This document shows positions 10,058-18,984 of a stretch of 48,440 bases of DNA, in pieces. Under the pieces are notes generated by a model. It made no database searches, was not told where the DNA came from, and saw only the letters and a program-made list of their open reading frames with translations. The stretch spans positions 1-48,440 of the forward strand of contig CALXWV010000005.1 of the NCBI GenBank assembly GCA_944392515.1, written 5' to 3'. The DNA is from an uncultured Clostridia bacterium. Lineage in GTDB: Bacteria > Bacillota > Clostridia > TANB77 > CAG-508. Positions within the stretch are counted from its first letter, which is position 1, and the number at the start of each line of letters is the position of its first letter. Made by a program: the position numbers and the translations under genes.

Positions 10058-10621
10058 ATGAATACAAAAAATAAATTAATTTATATAGTATTAATAATTA
10101 TTATTTTGATACTAGTTGCTTTAAATCTTCAGGTTTATATAAATAATAATTTCGAAGTAAATAACATGAAGAATGGGACAGAACAAAATTCTTTGGCATC
10201 TTTAAATCAAGAAATTAACACTAATTATAATACTTCAACTAATGAAGAAGATGAGCAAAATAGAGATAATAAAGTTGCCACTTTAAATGAAAGACAACGT
10301 ATGCAAACATACTTTGGAAGGTATTTATCTTATATAGAAAGTGGAGATTATCAAAGTGCATATGACCTATTATATGATGGATTTAAACAAAATTATTTTC
10401 CGACTATAGATAAATTTGTAACTTATGTACAAAGTAATTATCCTAAAAATATTGTTGTAGAATATACAAATATAGAAAGAGAAGGAACGGTATTCATCTT
10501 AACTGTTAAAATTAGAGACGCATTAAATGATACTACTCAAACTGAAGTATCAGAACAACAAGTTGTAATAACAGAAAATAGTGTTAATGACTTTAAGTTA
10601 TCTTTTGCGGTTAATGAATAA
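10058..10621 (+). CDS. membrane-anchored NTF2/VirB8-like protein 1
   Basis: A 187-residue protein with one N-terminal helix (about 7-26), a polar linker (30-75) and a compact C-terminal domain. The segment around GDYQSAYDLLYDGFKQNYF, followed by a beta-rich end (TVFILTVKIRDAL), resembles NTF2-like folds in which a helical YxxAYDLL motif precedes a curved sheet. Periplasmic/extracellular domains of VirB8 and TcpC in type IV systems have this fold, and the next gene has the same motif (EYKNAYDMLTTDCQEYMY). A VirB8-like scaffold role is plausible from context; sequence alone does not prove it. Confidence 0.6.
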   Translation: MNTKNKLIYIVLIIIILILVALNLQVYINNNFEVNNMKNGTEQNSLASLNQEINTNYNTSTNEEDEQNRDNKVATLNERQRMQTYFGRYLSYIESGDYQSAYDLLYDGFKQNYFPTIDKFVTYVQSNYPKNIVVEYTNIEREGTVFILTVKIRDALNDTTQTEVSEQQVVITENSVNDFKLSFAVNE

Positions 10622-10721
10622 TTATCGTTTCAAAAATATAAAAATATGAAAAAGTTTTAAAATTTATAAGTGGCTTATGGGAAGCTAGAAAAAATCCCAA
10701 ATCTAATATAAGGAGAATATA

Positions 10722-10757
10722 ATGTATAAATTTTATACATTATATAAGAAAAAATAG
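10722..10757 (+). CDS. 11-codon micro-ORF before the GTG-initiated gene
   Basis: A strong AAGGAG site (10710-10715) is placed correctly for this ATG and not for the downstream gene. The reading frame is MYKFYTLYKKK and ends in TAG at 10755-10757. The final G is also the first base of the GTG start of the next gene (TAGTG), and the frame before it stops in TAATG, sharing the ATG. Because an in-frame stop at 10745-10747 excludes any earlier start for the downstream protein, ribosomes probably reach the GTG by termination-reinitiation at this micro-ORF. Confidence 0.5.
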   Translation: MYKFYTLYKKK

Positions 10758-11707
10758 TGAAGCCAGGAACAAGAATTTTGTTAGCTTTAAGAAACTTTTG
10801 GAAAAAATATTGGAAATATATAATAATTATTGCTATTGTATGGATAGTAATAATTATTATAAACAATTATCTAAAAAATATACCAAAGGAATTAAACATA
10901 ATAAATACTTATACTCCAGATACACCTGTAATGGATACTGGTGACAGAGTTCCACAAGAAGAGAAAGAAGAAGTAAATAATATAATAGATACATTTTTTA
11001 ATTACTGTAATAATAAGGAATATAAGAATGCTTATGATATGCTTACAACAGATTGCCAAGAATATATGTATAGTAATAGTTTAGGAGATTTCATAGAATA
11101 TGTAGATTCTATATATACCAATAAGAAAATATATAATATCCAAAATTATTCTAATGTTAATGATGTATATATATATGACATAAATATATTGGATGATATA
11201 CTTTCAACAGGAACAACTGGTGGGTATCAAACACATAGTGAAAAAATAGCACTTATAAAAGAAAATGGAGTTATGAAAATATCTAATCAAGGATATATAG
11301 GTAAAACTACATTTAATAATAAATATGGTGAGGATAACTATTTAAAAATAAATATTTTATATAAAAATATGAGTTATCAAAGAGAAGAATATGCTGTTGA
11401 AATATCTAATAAGACAGATGGATATATAGTAATAGGAAATGGAAATGTAGCAAATGAAATTACTTTAAATTTAGGAGATCAAACAAGACCTGCACTAGAT
11501 TTAATCAATAATCCTATAATAATAGCACCTGGTCAAAAAGTTAACTGCTTCTTACTGTTCGATAAATATTATGATGATGGAAAAGATCCAAAAGAAATGA
11601 ATTTCAATTTAATAAGAGTATTTGGAAATAATGAAGATTTAGCAAAAGAAGGACTAACTTCAAATGCAAATGTATCATATAGTATGAATATACAATTAAA
11701 CAAATAA
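10757..11707 (+). CDS. membrane-anchored NTF2/VirB8-like protein 2
   Basis: A 316-residue protein starting at GTG, coupled to the micro-ORF upstream. Residues about 19-40 are one very Ile-rich transmembrane helix. The extracellular part begins with a helix carrying NKEYKNAYDMLTTDCQEY, the same arrangement as in the preceding NTF2-like protein. A second, beta-rich domain follows (about 190-316) with YAVEISNKTDGYIVIGN and a conserved-looking GQKVNCFLLFDKYYDDG, which resembles small DUF4352-type immunoglobulin-like modules in fold pattern only. It is the last gene before a strong terminator at 11765, so it closes the secretion-like operon. Role inferred as a structural subunit. Confidence 0.65.
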   Translation: MKPGTRILLALRNFWKKYWKYIIIIAIVWIVIIIINNYLKNIPKELNIINTYTPDTPVMDTGDRVPQEEKEEVNNIIDTFFNYCNNKEYKNAYDMLTTDCQEYMYSNSLGDFIEYVDSIYTNKKIYNIQNYSNVNDVYIYDINILDDILSTGTTGGYQTHSEKIALIKENGVMKISNQGYIGKTTFNNKYGEDNYLKINILYKNMSYQREEYAVEISNKTDGYIVIGNGNVANEITLNLGDQTRPALDLINNPIIIAPGQKVNCFLLFDKYYDDGKDPKEMNFNLIRVFGNNEDLAKEGLTSNANVSYSMNIQLNK

Positions 11708-11764
11708 AATCAGAACGAATATTTAGAAAAATATCATTTAACTATGTACAAAATAAATCATAAA

Positions 11765-11803
11765 AAATCACTTATAACATATAAATGTTATAGGTGATTT
11801 TTT
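11765..11803 (+). terminator. rho-independent terminator closing the secretion-like operon
   Basis: Arms AAATCACTTATAACAT (11765-11780) and ATGTTATAGGTGATTT (11785-11800) pair over 16 bp with one G-U-type position, around an ATAA loop, and run into six T. Confidence 0.9.
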
Positions 11804-11898
11804 GTTAGTGATTAAAATCTATTAATACAAAATTTACTTAAATTAATTTTTAGAATTTAAAAAGTTAAATAATAAAAATGTTTAAAGGAGTTGGCCAG

Positions 11899-13140
11899 AT
11901 GATTAAAAAAATAATAAGAATAATTACAATATTAACATTAATATTTACTTTGTCGGCATTTCCAGCATATGCTGATGATACAAATGAATTAGATGAAGTA
12001 GTAATAGAAGATAATGAAAAACAAGAAATAGAAGCTGCAGCAAGTTCAAATACCAAGCCTACTATAAACTCTAAAAAATATGCAGTATATGATAGATTAT
12101 CTGGAAGATGTATATATGGTAAAGATGAAAACAAACAAACTGCTATGGCCTCTACTACTAAGATAATGACATCAATAATTGTAGTAGAAAACTGCAAATT
12201 ATCTGATACCGTAACTATAACTTCTAAGGCTGCTGGTACTGGAGGTTCAAGACTTGGACTTCATACTGATGATAAAATAACAGTAAATGACTTATTGTAT
12301 GGTTTAATGCTAAGATCAGGAAATGATGCAGCAGTAGCACTCGCAATACATACATCAGGAAGTGTAGAAGAATTTGCAAAATTAATGAATCAAAAGGCTG
12401 AAGAATTAGGACTAAAAGATACTCATTTTGTAACTCCTCATGGACTAGATAATCCAGAACACTATACTACAGCATTTGAATTAGCTAAAATTACTGATTA
12501 TGCACTAAAAAATGAGACGATAGCAAAAATAGTAAAGACAAAATCCACAACTATATCAATAAATGGTAATCCTATGCAAATAAATAATACAAATGAACTA
12601 CTTGGAACTGTAGAAGGAGTATATGGAGTAAAAACAGGATTTACAAACAATGCAGGTAGATGCTTAGTTACATGTGTAAAAAGAGGTGATATGGATTTAA
12701 TTATAGTTGTAATTGGAGCTGATACCAGAAAAGATAGAGCAAAAGATAGTATGAAATTAATAGAATATGCATATAAAAGATTTTATAAGATAAATGTAGA
12801 AGAAATAATACAAAAAGAATTTGAACTATGGAAGCAAATTAATCAAGATAGAATATATGTCGATAAAGCAGCAAATAGTTTAGAATTAAAGCTTGATGAT
12901 ATAAAAATAAAGGAACTAATAGCAGACAAAGAACCTACAATAGAAATAAATGCAGTAAATTATTTAGCATCTCCAGTTCTAGAGAATACAAGAATAGGAA
13001 CATTAACTGTAAAAATAGGTGATGAACTTATTGAAGAAATAGAAATAAAAGCAGCTAAAGATGTAAATAAAAGAGGTATATATGATTATATAGGTATTAT
13101 GGCTAAAATTTACTCAGGAGCAATAAAAATTCTAAAATAA
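11899..13140 (+). CDS. D-alanyl-D-alanine carboxypeptidase (class A low-molecular-mass PBP)
   Basis: A 413-residue serine D,D-carboxypeptidase that trims the terminal D-Ala of peptidoglycan stem peptides outside the membrane. All three active-site motifs are present: STTK (Ser85-Lys88), SGN (140-142) and KTG (245-247). The signal peptide ends in PAYAD, and a C-terminal beta domain (about 290-380) plus an amphipathic end (DYIGIMAKIYSGAIKIL) give the DacA/DacF architecture with a membrane-associating tail. A longer reading from 11878 is possible, but the AAAGGAG site (11883-11889) lies 9 bases before the ATG at 11899 and the signal peptide starts there. It stands alone between two terminator/promoter regions. 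In spore formers such enzymes may act in vegetative wall or spore cortex; which is not visible here. Confidence 0.95.
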   Translation: MIKKIIRIITILTLIFTLSAFPAYADDTNELDEVVIEDNEKQEIEAAASSNTKPTINSKKYAVYDRLSGRCIYGKDENKQTAMASTTKIMTSIIVVENCKLSDTVTITSKAAGTGGSRLGLHTDDKITVNDLLYGLMLRSGNDAAVALAIHTSGSVEEFAKLMNQKAEELGLKDTHFVTPHGLDNPEHYTTAFELAKITDYALKNETIAKIVKTKSTTISINGNPMQINNTNELLGTVEGVYGVKTGFTNNAGRCLVTCVKRGDMDLIIVVIGADTRKDRAKDSMKLIEYAYKRFYKINVEEIIQKEFELWKQINQDRIYVDKAANSLELKLDDIKIKELIADKEPTIEINAVNYLASPVLENTRIGTLTVKIGDELIEEIEIKAAKDVNKRGIYDYIGIMAKIYSGAIKILK

Positions 13141-13142
13141 TA

Positions 13143-13171
13143 TTGATTAAATTTTGAGTTATTGATATGAT
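13143..13171 (+). promoter_or_regulatory. sigma-A-type promoter before the frameshifted gene
   Basis: TTGATT (13143-13148), a 17-base spacer and TATGAT (13166-13171). Transcription would begin near 13178, about 20 bases before the ATG. Confidence 0.5.
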
Positions 13172-13199
13172 ATAAGTAAATTATTTTATAGAGGGTAAA

Positions 13200-14310
13200 A
13201 TGAATAAAACAGAAGTTAAAATACCAGAGGGATGGACGTATTTAATTCATGGTACTAATTCAGATAAATGGAATATTAATTTAGATGTAATAGATAATTT
13301 TATAACGAATTCTCCAATTTCGTGCATATCAGAAGATCATGCTATAGAAGAACAAAGTTCACGGAGCTAATACAACTAAAGACTACTCAATAGGAAAAGG
13401 TAAACCTTTTGAAATTAGGTGCCTTATATATAGAGATTGTATAAGACACATAGATAAATTTAATTTAAAAACAAGGCTATCGGCCAAAGAAATAGATAGA
13501 GTAGAAAAATATCATTTCAAAAATATTTTCTTTGGTAGGCATGAGTGTATACCTAAAAATACTAGGATGATTAAAATAGCTAAATCTGAAATAGATGGAT
13601 TAACAGGTGAAGAAAAGAAAGTATTCTGGTTTGTACCTGAAGAATTTTATGATAGATACTTAGAAGATTGCGAAAAGTACCCAGATAGAAGTGCTTATGC
13701 AATAACAAAAGATAAACCATTACCATCTTGGAATTTAGACGGATATAATTTAACAAAAGAAGATAAAGATAAGATAAAAAATGGTGTTGTAGCAGAAGAT
13801 GTTAAAAAAAATAAAATGGCTGTAGAGGATATAAAAAAATTTACTCAAAAAGAATATTCAGGAGCTTTTTCTACTAATTCGATATTAAAATTAGAAGACA
13901 AAGAAATGATTGAAAAAATTTTATTAAGCCAAGGTATAGATTCTAAAGCTAATATAGATATCTTTTTGGCTGAACACGAAGACAAAGAGTTAGGTGGAGA
14001 AGTATATCAATTATATATGAGAGATAGAAAAGGAAATATTAAGCCAGTAAAATTACCTATTAGTAGAGGTAAAACGCAATTAGCAACAAATAGACAAGCA
14101 ATAGCTATAAGTCAAAATGGTAATACAATCTTATCACAAGGGATTATTAAGGAATCACCATTAAGTTGGGCATTACCTGATGGTACAGAATTAAATGTTT
14201 TACTAAATAAAAATCAGTTAGAAATAGGTAAAACTAATGAATGGAGAACAGAAACTTTAAAATCAGCAAATTTGCTGCAAAGAGATAATAGCATAGGTAA
14301 AGAATTATAA
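13200..14310 (+). pseudogene. frameshifted gene with an HGT motif, possible ADP-ribosyltransferase-like protein
   Basis: A start with GAGGG upstream opens a frame at 13200 that stops at 13370. A second frame, open from 13348, continues without a break to 14310. Joining them near 13348-13357 (one extra base) gives a single protein of about 370 residues, so this is one gene broken by a frameshift, in an AAC-AAAG context. The N-terminal piece carries WTYLIHGTNSDKW. A HGT triad after a beta-strand is typical of PARP/Tpt1-like NAD-using folds, but no other diagnostic residue is clear. The C-terminal 247 residues are charged and soluble, with no signal peptide. Own promoter and terminator, so a stand-alone accessory gene next to tRNAs. 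I do not recognise the family. Confidence 0.7.
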
Positions 14311-14312
14311 AT

Positions 14313-14348
14313 AAAAAAGCATATAACTAAAAAGTTATATGCTTTTTT
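14313..14348. terminator. bidirectional terminator between the frameshifted gene and the tRNAs
   Basis: Perfect 16-bp arms AAAAAAGCATATAACT (14313-14328) and AGTTATATGCTTTTTT (14333-14348) with an AAAA loop. The A-run and T-run at either end let it stop transcription from both sides, so it also ends the leftward tRNA transcript. Confidence 0.9.
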
Positions 14349-14421
14349 GGAGGCGACACCCGGATTCGAACCGGGGATCAGAGTTTTGCAGACTCGTGCC
14401 TTACCACTTGGCTATATCGCC
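14348..14421 (-). tRNA. tRNA-Cys (GCA)
   Basis: Read on the minus strand, the acceptor arm GGCGATA pairs with TGTCGCC, the anticodon loop is CTGCAAA (anticodon GCA), and the T arm contains GGTTCGAATCC. The discriminator is U and CCA is encoded. The last CCA base shares the T-tract of the neighbouring terminator. It is the second tRNA of a leftward pair. Confidence 0.95.
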
Positions 14422-14519
14422 GTTTATATATTATATTCATATTAGATATTAATAGTACTAAAATGCTAGATAAAATTAAAAATATTTGTTTAAGTGAAAC
14501 AAATATTTCTAAAATTTTA

Positions 14520-14595
14520 TGGAGCGGGAAGCGGGGCTCAAACCCGTGACCTTCGCCTTGGCAAGGCGACGCTCTATCAACTGAGCTATTCCCGC
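14520..14595 (-). tRNA. tRNA-Gly (GCC)
   Basis: Minus-strand cloverleaf: acceptor GCGGGAA/TTCCCGC, D arm GCTCAGTTGATAGAGC, anticodon loop TTGCCAA (anticodon GCC, codons GGC/GGU), T arm GGGTTTGAGCCC, encoded CCA. It is the first gene of the leftward tRNA transcript; its promoter is 16-44 bases upstream. Confidence 0.96.
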
Positions 14596-14610
14596 ATTAG
14601 TACGTTATTT

Positions 14611-14639
14611 ATAATAACAAAAAATAAGTAAAAAGTCAA
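14611..14639 (-). promoter_or_regulatory. promoter of the leftward tRNA pair
   Basis: On the minus strand, TTGACT (14639-14634), a 17-base spacer and TATTAT (14616-14611), placing the transcript start a few bases before tRNA-Gly. Confidence 0.7.
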
Positions 14640-14677
14640 GCATTTTTTATGCTTTTATAAAATTTGTGATTAAATTA

Positions 14678-14705
14678 TTGAATTTATTAATATATATGGT
14701 ATAAT
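14678..14705 (+). promoter_or_regulatory. promoter of the rightward tRNA-Gly
   Basis: TTGAAT (14678-14683), a 16-base spacer and a perfect TATAAT (14700-14705), 23 bases before the tRNA. Confidence 0.75.
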
Positions 14706-14728
14706 TTATATGTTTAAAGTTAATATTT

Positions 14729-14802
14729 GCGGGAGTAATTTAGTGGTAGAATGTGACCTTCCCAAGGTTAATATGCGAGTTCGATTCTCGTCTTCCGCTC
14801 CA
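14729..14802 (+). tRNA. tRNA-Gly (CCC)
   Basis: Acceptor GCGGGAG/CTTCCGC, short AT-rich D arm, anticodon stem TGACC/GGTTA with loop TTCCCAA (anticodon CCC, reads GGG), T arm GAGTTCGATTCTC and encoded CCA. It is transcribed away from the Cys/Gly-GCC pair. No clear terminator follows. Confidence 0.93.
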
Positions 14803-14924
14803 AAATTTTATTAATATTATATTTTAATTTCAATCTTAGAATAAAAAAATTATAATCACAAATAATATCTATATATTTCCACAAATTGTAATACAATTTT
14901 AATATAAATAAAGTACATAAAATG

Positions 14925-14953
14925 TTGATTTTACTTGAAAAATATACTATAAT
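14925..14953 (+). promoter_or_regulatory. promoter of the first thioester adhesin
   Basis: TTGATT (14925-14930), a 17-base spacer and TATAAT (14948-14953). An 8-bp inverted repeat AAATTGTA/TACAATTT (14883-14899) lies about 25 bases upstream and could be an operator. The region around the -35 and -10 resembles the promoter of the second adhesin. Nothing else was seen between 14803 and 14990. Confidence 0.65.
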
Positions 14954-14990
14954 ATAAATTGTATAATAATATATAAAGAGAGGTCAAATT

Positions 14991-17900
14991 ATGGCAAAAA
15001 AAGTAGAAATAATTATAGGTATTATTTTTATTACCATTTTAACTTTAGCTACAAGATGTTTTGCAGTTAGTGATGCAAATGGTATTTATTTAGGATTAAG
15101 AGAAAGTAGCACATCAAGAGAAACAGGAACATATACTTTCAATTCAAAAGATATATTTAAAATAGTTCAATATAATAATAATGCAGGAAATACACAAATA
15201 GATAATTCTATATATTGTCTTAAAGCAGGTCCTGGATTTGGCTCAAGTGATTATCAAAATTCAATAGTTAATTATACACAATATTTTAATATGAAAAATC
15301 CTGATTCAATCGAATCTCCATATAGAGAACAGTTACCAACAGATATGACCACATATAATGAACTTATATGGGTATTAGACCATTTATATATACCTGCTAA
15401 AGATGGGGCAACTTCTGAAGAAATAGCTTTAGCAAAAGAATCAAAAGAAAACTTACTTAATGGAGCAGGAGTTTCAGAGGATAGCTTTCTAAGAGATGAT
15501 ACAACATACGGAAATGAAATTGAAGATATTTTAGAATCTATACAACAAGTTGCAATTTGGTATTTTACAAATCCAGATGGCCCTTATCATAATGCTTCAA
15601 CTGAAACTTTAGAAATAGCAGTAAATGGTCAAAGTTTAAGTGATAAATACAAATTAGACTTAGTAGATAATGAAATTGATCAAATATATAGCTATCTAGT
15701 TCAAGGAGCAATAGATGCTGTAAATGGTGGATATACTTACCAAAATTCAAATGTAGGTACTTCACCAATTAACTTTATAAAAGATTCAGCTACAATGACC
15801 TATCAAAATGGAAAATATGTAATAGGTCCATATAGAATAGAATCAACATCTAATGCAGATTATACATTAGAAGCAACATTATCTAGTGATAAAGGTGATT
15901 TAGGTAACTATGGAAATAATTATACTTTAATTAATAAAGATGGAGCAGAAATTAATAATGGTACTACACTATCTGAAAATTTACAAAGTATAATTGGAAA
16001 CGATTTTTATATAGCAGTTGAACCTAGTGCAAATGTATCTCAAGTTACACTAAGTGTAAAAGCAAAATATTATAATACGACATTAACATATTGGTCTGTA
16101 GGACAAGCAAGTTTAGTTAATAATCAACCAGTTGTTATAGTTTCAAGAGAAAAACAAGAATTTAATGATGGAAACACAATTCAAATATCTCAGCCAAAAT
16201 TTGATTTGGCACTTAGAAAATTTATAACATCAATAAATGGTAAAAATGTTGAAACAAGCCGTGAACCAGTTATAACTCAAGAAGATTTAAAAGCTTTAGC
16301 TACAGGAAATGCAGATTTTGATAATGGAACAACAGCAAATAAAACACATACTAAAACACCACTAGTAGTTGAAAAGGGCGACAAAGTAGTATATACAATT
16401 AGAATATACAATGAAGGTGATGTTGATGGATATGCTAATTTAGTTGCAGATTATCTACCAGATGGATTAGAAATAGTAGATCCAAGTGAAAGTACAATTA
16501 ATAAAAAATATGGATGGAGCAAAGATAGTACGACTAATAAATACACTACTTCATATTTACAAGATAAATTAATTAAGGCATTTGATAAAACTCCAGATGA
16601 TGGCACATATGATATAGATTATGTAGATGTACAAATAGAATGTATTGTAAATAAAAATCCTACAGAGCAGGATGTGTCTCTAAAAAATGTTGCAGAAATA
16701 GCAGATTCACATAGCACTACTGGTGATGAAAAAGATATAGATTCAACAGAAGATAATTTGACAGAAGATCAAATTAAAAATTATTTACCAGGAACATCTG
16801 AAGAAGGAAAAGGTTATGAAGATGATGATGACTATGAAGAATTAGTTATGTTAGGTAAATATTTTGATCTATCTTTAAGAAAGTTTATAACTGCAGTAAA
16901 TGATAGAGAGATAACAAACAGAGTGCCAGAGGTTGATGTAAATCCTCTACTTTCAGGAAAAACTACAGCTAACTATAACCATACAAAAAATCCAGTTAGT
17001 GTAGAAGTTGGTGATATAGTAACATATACAATAAGAGTATACAATGAAGGACAAGTAGATGGATATGTAGATGAAATAGTAGATCATCTACCACCATATT
17101 TAGAGTTTATAGTAAATGATGACTTAAATGCACAGTATGGTTGGATAATAGATACATCAGATGAAACACAAAGAACTTTAAAAACAAGTATACTATCTAA
17201 AGATAATGATATAGAAAATATAATTCCAGCATTTAATTCAAGCAATGATTACTTGAGTTATAAAGATGTAAAAATTAGATGCAAAGTAGTAAATACTGCA
17301 CCAACTCTTACAAATTTAACAAATATTGCTGAAATAACAAAATATAGCAATGAATCAGGTTTAATTGATAGAGATAATGCAAGAGATGTAGTATTACCAT
17401 CAGATAACGATTTACCAAATTATAAAAATGATGAAATAAACTCAGGAATAAAATATATACCAGGACAAGAAGACGATGATGATTTTGAAAAAGTAATTTT
17501 ACAAAAATTTGACTTAGCTTTAAGAAAATTCATAACAGGTGTAAATGAAGAAGAAATAACAAATAGAGTACCAAAAGTTGATACAAGTAAATATGGTACA
17601 TCCGATGAAAACGGTAATATAATTACAAACTTCACATATAACCATACAAAAGATCCAGTAAAAGTATGTCAAAATGATACTGTAATATATACAATAAGAG
17701 TTTACAATGAAGGAACAATGTCGGGTTATGCACAAGAAATAAAAGATGATATTCCAGAAGGTTTAGTTTTCTTACCAGAAAATGAAATAAATAAAGAATA
17801 TAGATGGGTAATGTATGATGAAGATGGAAATATAACACAAGATGTAAATAAAGCAGTATATATAAGATCAGATTACTTATCTAAACAAAATGAAAAAACA

Positions 17901-18755
17901 GATGGGGATAATCTATTAAAAGCATTTGATGCTGAAACAATGGAAGGACCAGATTATAGAGATGTAAAAATAGCATTCAAAGTAACAGAACCAAATACAT
18001 CAGATAGAATAATTATAAATCAAGCTCAAATAAGTGATGATGCAGATAGTGAAGGCGAAGATGTTACAGATATTGACTCTACACCAGATGAATGGATAGA
18101 TGGAGAAGATGATCAAGATATAGAAAAAATATATGTTAAGTATTTTGATTTATCCTTAAGAAAATGGGTAAGCCAGGTTATACTAATAGAAGATGGTTTA
18201 GAAAAAGTAAAAGATACTGGTCATTATGCAGAACAAGACCCTGAACCAGTAGTAAGAGTTGATTTAAACCAAAAAAGAATAGACAATACAATAATTAAAT
18301 TTAAATATCAAATTAGAATAACAAATGAAGGCGAAATACCAGGAGCTGCAACAGAAATTTCAGACTACATTCCAGAAGGACTAGAATTTAACCAAGCAGA
18401 TAACCCATTATGGAAAGAGGTAGATGGCAAAATAGTAACAGACCAATTAAAAGATACTATCTTAAATCCAGGAGAAAGTGCAACCGTAGAAGTTATACTA
18501 ACATGGATAAATGATGAAGATAATATGGGGGTTATGATAAATACAGCAGAAATAAGTGAAGATTACAATGAAAGTGATACACCAGATATAGACTCAACTC
18601 CAAATAACAAAGTTGAAGGAGAAGATGATATAGATGATGCACCAGTAGCACTTACAATGGTAACAGGTAGTGCTCCATTGTACATTGGATTAACAGCTGG
18701 AACACTTGCAATAATAGCTGGAGGAGTGATTTTAATTAAAAAATATGTAATTTAA
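14991..18755 (+). CDS. giant surface adhesin with thioester domain and DUF11-like repeats
   Basis: A 1254-residue exported protein with a signal peptide at 1-25. Residues about 28-230 match a thioester domain (TQXA type): the reactive cysteine in IYCLKAGPGFG (Cys76) and the glutamine in QQVAIWYFTN (Gln186) are spaced as in domains that form an internal Cys-Gln thioester and bind host surfaces covalently. Four copies of a unit of about 210 residues opening FDLxLRKxxxxVN start near 403, 624, 838 and 1050. Each contains YTIRVYNEG and a D-Y/H-x-P-x-G-L/Y-E-F pattern typical of DUF11-like stalk domains, and the first three end in acidic EDDDD linkers. The C-terminus is a transmembrane helix ending KKYVI, without an LPXTG motif, so it seems membrane-anchored. 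GAGAGG precedes the ATG. Own promoter. Confidence 0.85.
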   Translation: MAKKVEIIIGIIFITILTLATRCFAVSDANGIYLGLRESSTSRETGTYTFNSKDIFKIVQYNNNAGNTQIDNSIYCLKAGPGFGSSDYQNSIVNYTQYFNMKNPDSIESPYREQLPTDMTTYNELIWVLDHLYIPAKDGATSEEIALAKESKENLLNGAGVSEDSFLRDDTTYGNEIEDILESIQQVAIWYFTNPDGPYHNASTETLEIAVNGQSLSDKYKLDLVDNEIDQIYSYLVQGAIDAVNGGYTYQNSNVGTSPINFIKDSATMTYQNGKYVIGPYRIESTSNADYTLEATLSSDKGDLGNYGNNYTLINKDGAEINNGTTLSENLQSIIGNDFYIAVEPSANVSQVTLSVKAKYYNTTLTYWSVGQASLVNNQPVVIVSREKQEFNDGNTIQISQPKFDLALRKFITSINGKNVETSREPVITQEDLKALATGNADFDNGTTANKTHTKTPLVVEKGDKVVYTIRIYNEGDVDGYANLVADYLPDGLEIVDPSESTINKKYGWSKDSTTNKYTTSYLQDKLIKAFDKTPDDGTYDIDYVDVQIECIVNKNPTEQDVSLKNVAEIADSHSTTGDEKDIDSTEDNLTEDQIKNYLPGTSEEGKGYEDDDDYEELVMLGKYFDLSLRKFITAVNDREITNRVPEVDVNPLLSGKTTANYNHTKNPVSVEVGDIVTYTIRVYNEGQVDGYVDEIVDHLPPYLEFIVNDDLNAQYGWIIDTSDETQRTLKTSILSKDNDIENIIPAFNSSNDYLSYKDVKIRCKVVNTAPTLTNLTNIAEITKYSNESGLIDRDNARDVVLPSDNDLPNYKNDEINSGIKYIPGQEDDDDFEKVILQKFDLALRKFITGVNEEEITNRVPKVDTSKYGTSDENGNIITNFTYNHTKDPVKVCQNDTVIYTIRVYNEGTMSGYAQEIKDDIPEGLVFLPENEINKEYRWVMYDEDGNITQDVNKAVYIRSDYLSKQNEKTDGDNLLKAFDAETMEGPDYRDVKIAFKVTEPNTSDRIIINQAQISDDADSEGEDVTDIDSTPDEWIDGEDDQDIEKIYVKYFDLSLRKWVSQVILIEDGLEKVKDTGHYAEQDPEPVVRVDLNQKRIDNTIIKFKYQIRITNEGEIPGAATEISDYIPEGLEFNQADNPLWKEVDGKIVTDQLKDTILNPGESATVEVILTWINDEDNMGVMINTAEISEDYNESDTPDIDSTPNNKVEGEDDIDDAPVALTMVTGSAPLYIGLTAGTLAIIAGGVILIKKYVI

Positions 18756-18770
18756 TTATATAATTTTACG

Positions 18771-18829
18771 TTTGGGACGGTCCTTTTTGTAAAATCCTAA
18801 AAATATTTTACAAAAAGGACCGTCCCAAA
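18771..18829. repeat. REP-like long palindrome, copy 1
   Basis: Two perfect 25-base arms (18771-18795 and 18805-18829) around a 9-base loop. The arm holds the core GGGACGGTCC, then TTTTTG and TAAAAT. ATTTTAC just outside the left arm (18763-18769) is complementary to GTAAAAT at its end, so each arm can also fold on itself. Related elements lie at 39701 and 40884. Here it separates the two adhesin genes and could also act as a terminator. Confidence 0.85.
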
Positions 18830-18853
18830 TTTAAAATATTTTTTAGAAAAATG

Positions 18854-18882
18854 TTGAAAAAAATAACTTGTTGATATATAGT
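18854..18882 (+). promoter_or_regulatory. promoter of the second adhesin
   Basis: TTGAAA (18854-18859), a 17-base spacer and TATAGT (18877-18882). The surrounding AATGTTGA and TATAAAT blocks also occur at the first adhesin promoter. Confidence 0.55.
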
Positions 18883-18984
18883 ATATTATAAATAAAAATG
18901 CAAAAATTATATATAATAGACATTTTTATAAAATTTTTCAATAAAGAAATTATAAAGGAGAAATATAGTCAAAAAAGGGGTATA

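Noticed and set aside
10640..10722. Independent gene of about 25 codons ending at 10722
   Set aside because: The frame reads protein-like but has no ATG, GTG or TTG start and follows an in-frame stop; kept only as part of the overlap-chain observation.
14803..14990. c-di-GMP riboswitch before the adhesins
   Set aside because: Suggested by the GGDEF-type gene in the locus, but none of the conserved GEMM-I or class II core sequences is present.
16780..16810. LPXTG-like motif (LPGTS) in the first adhesin
   Set aside because: It is in the middle of the protein in a linker between repeats and is NPGTS in the paralogue; it is not followed by a membrane helix.
18898..18984. Longer start for the second adhesin at the ATG of 18898
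   Set aside because: No ribosome-binding site, too close to the predicted promoter, and the signal peptide begins at the ATG of 18985 behind AAGGGG.
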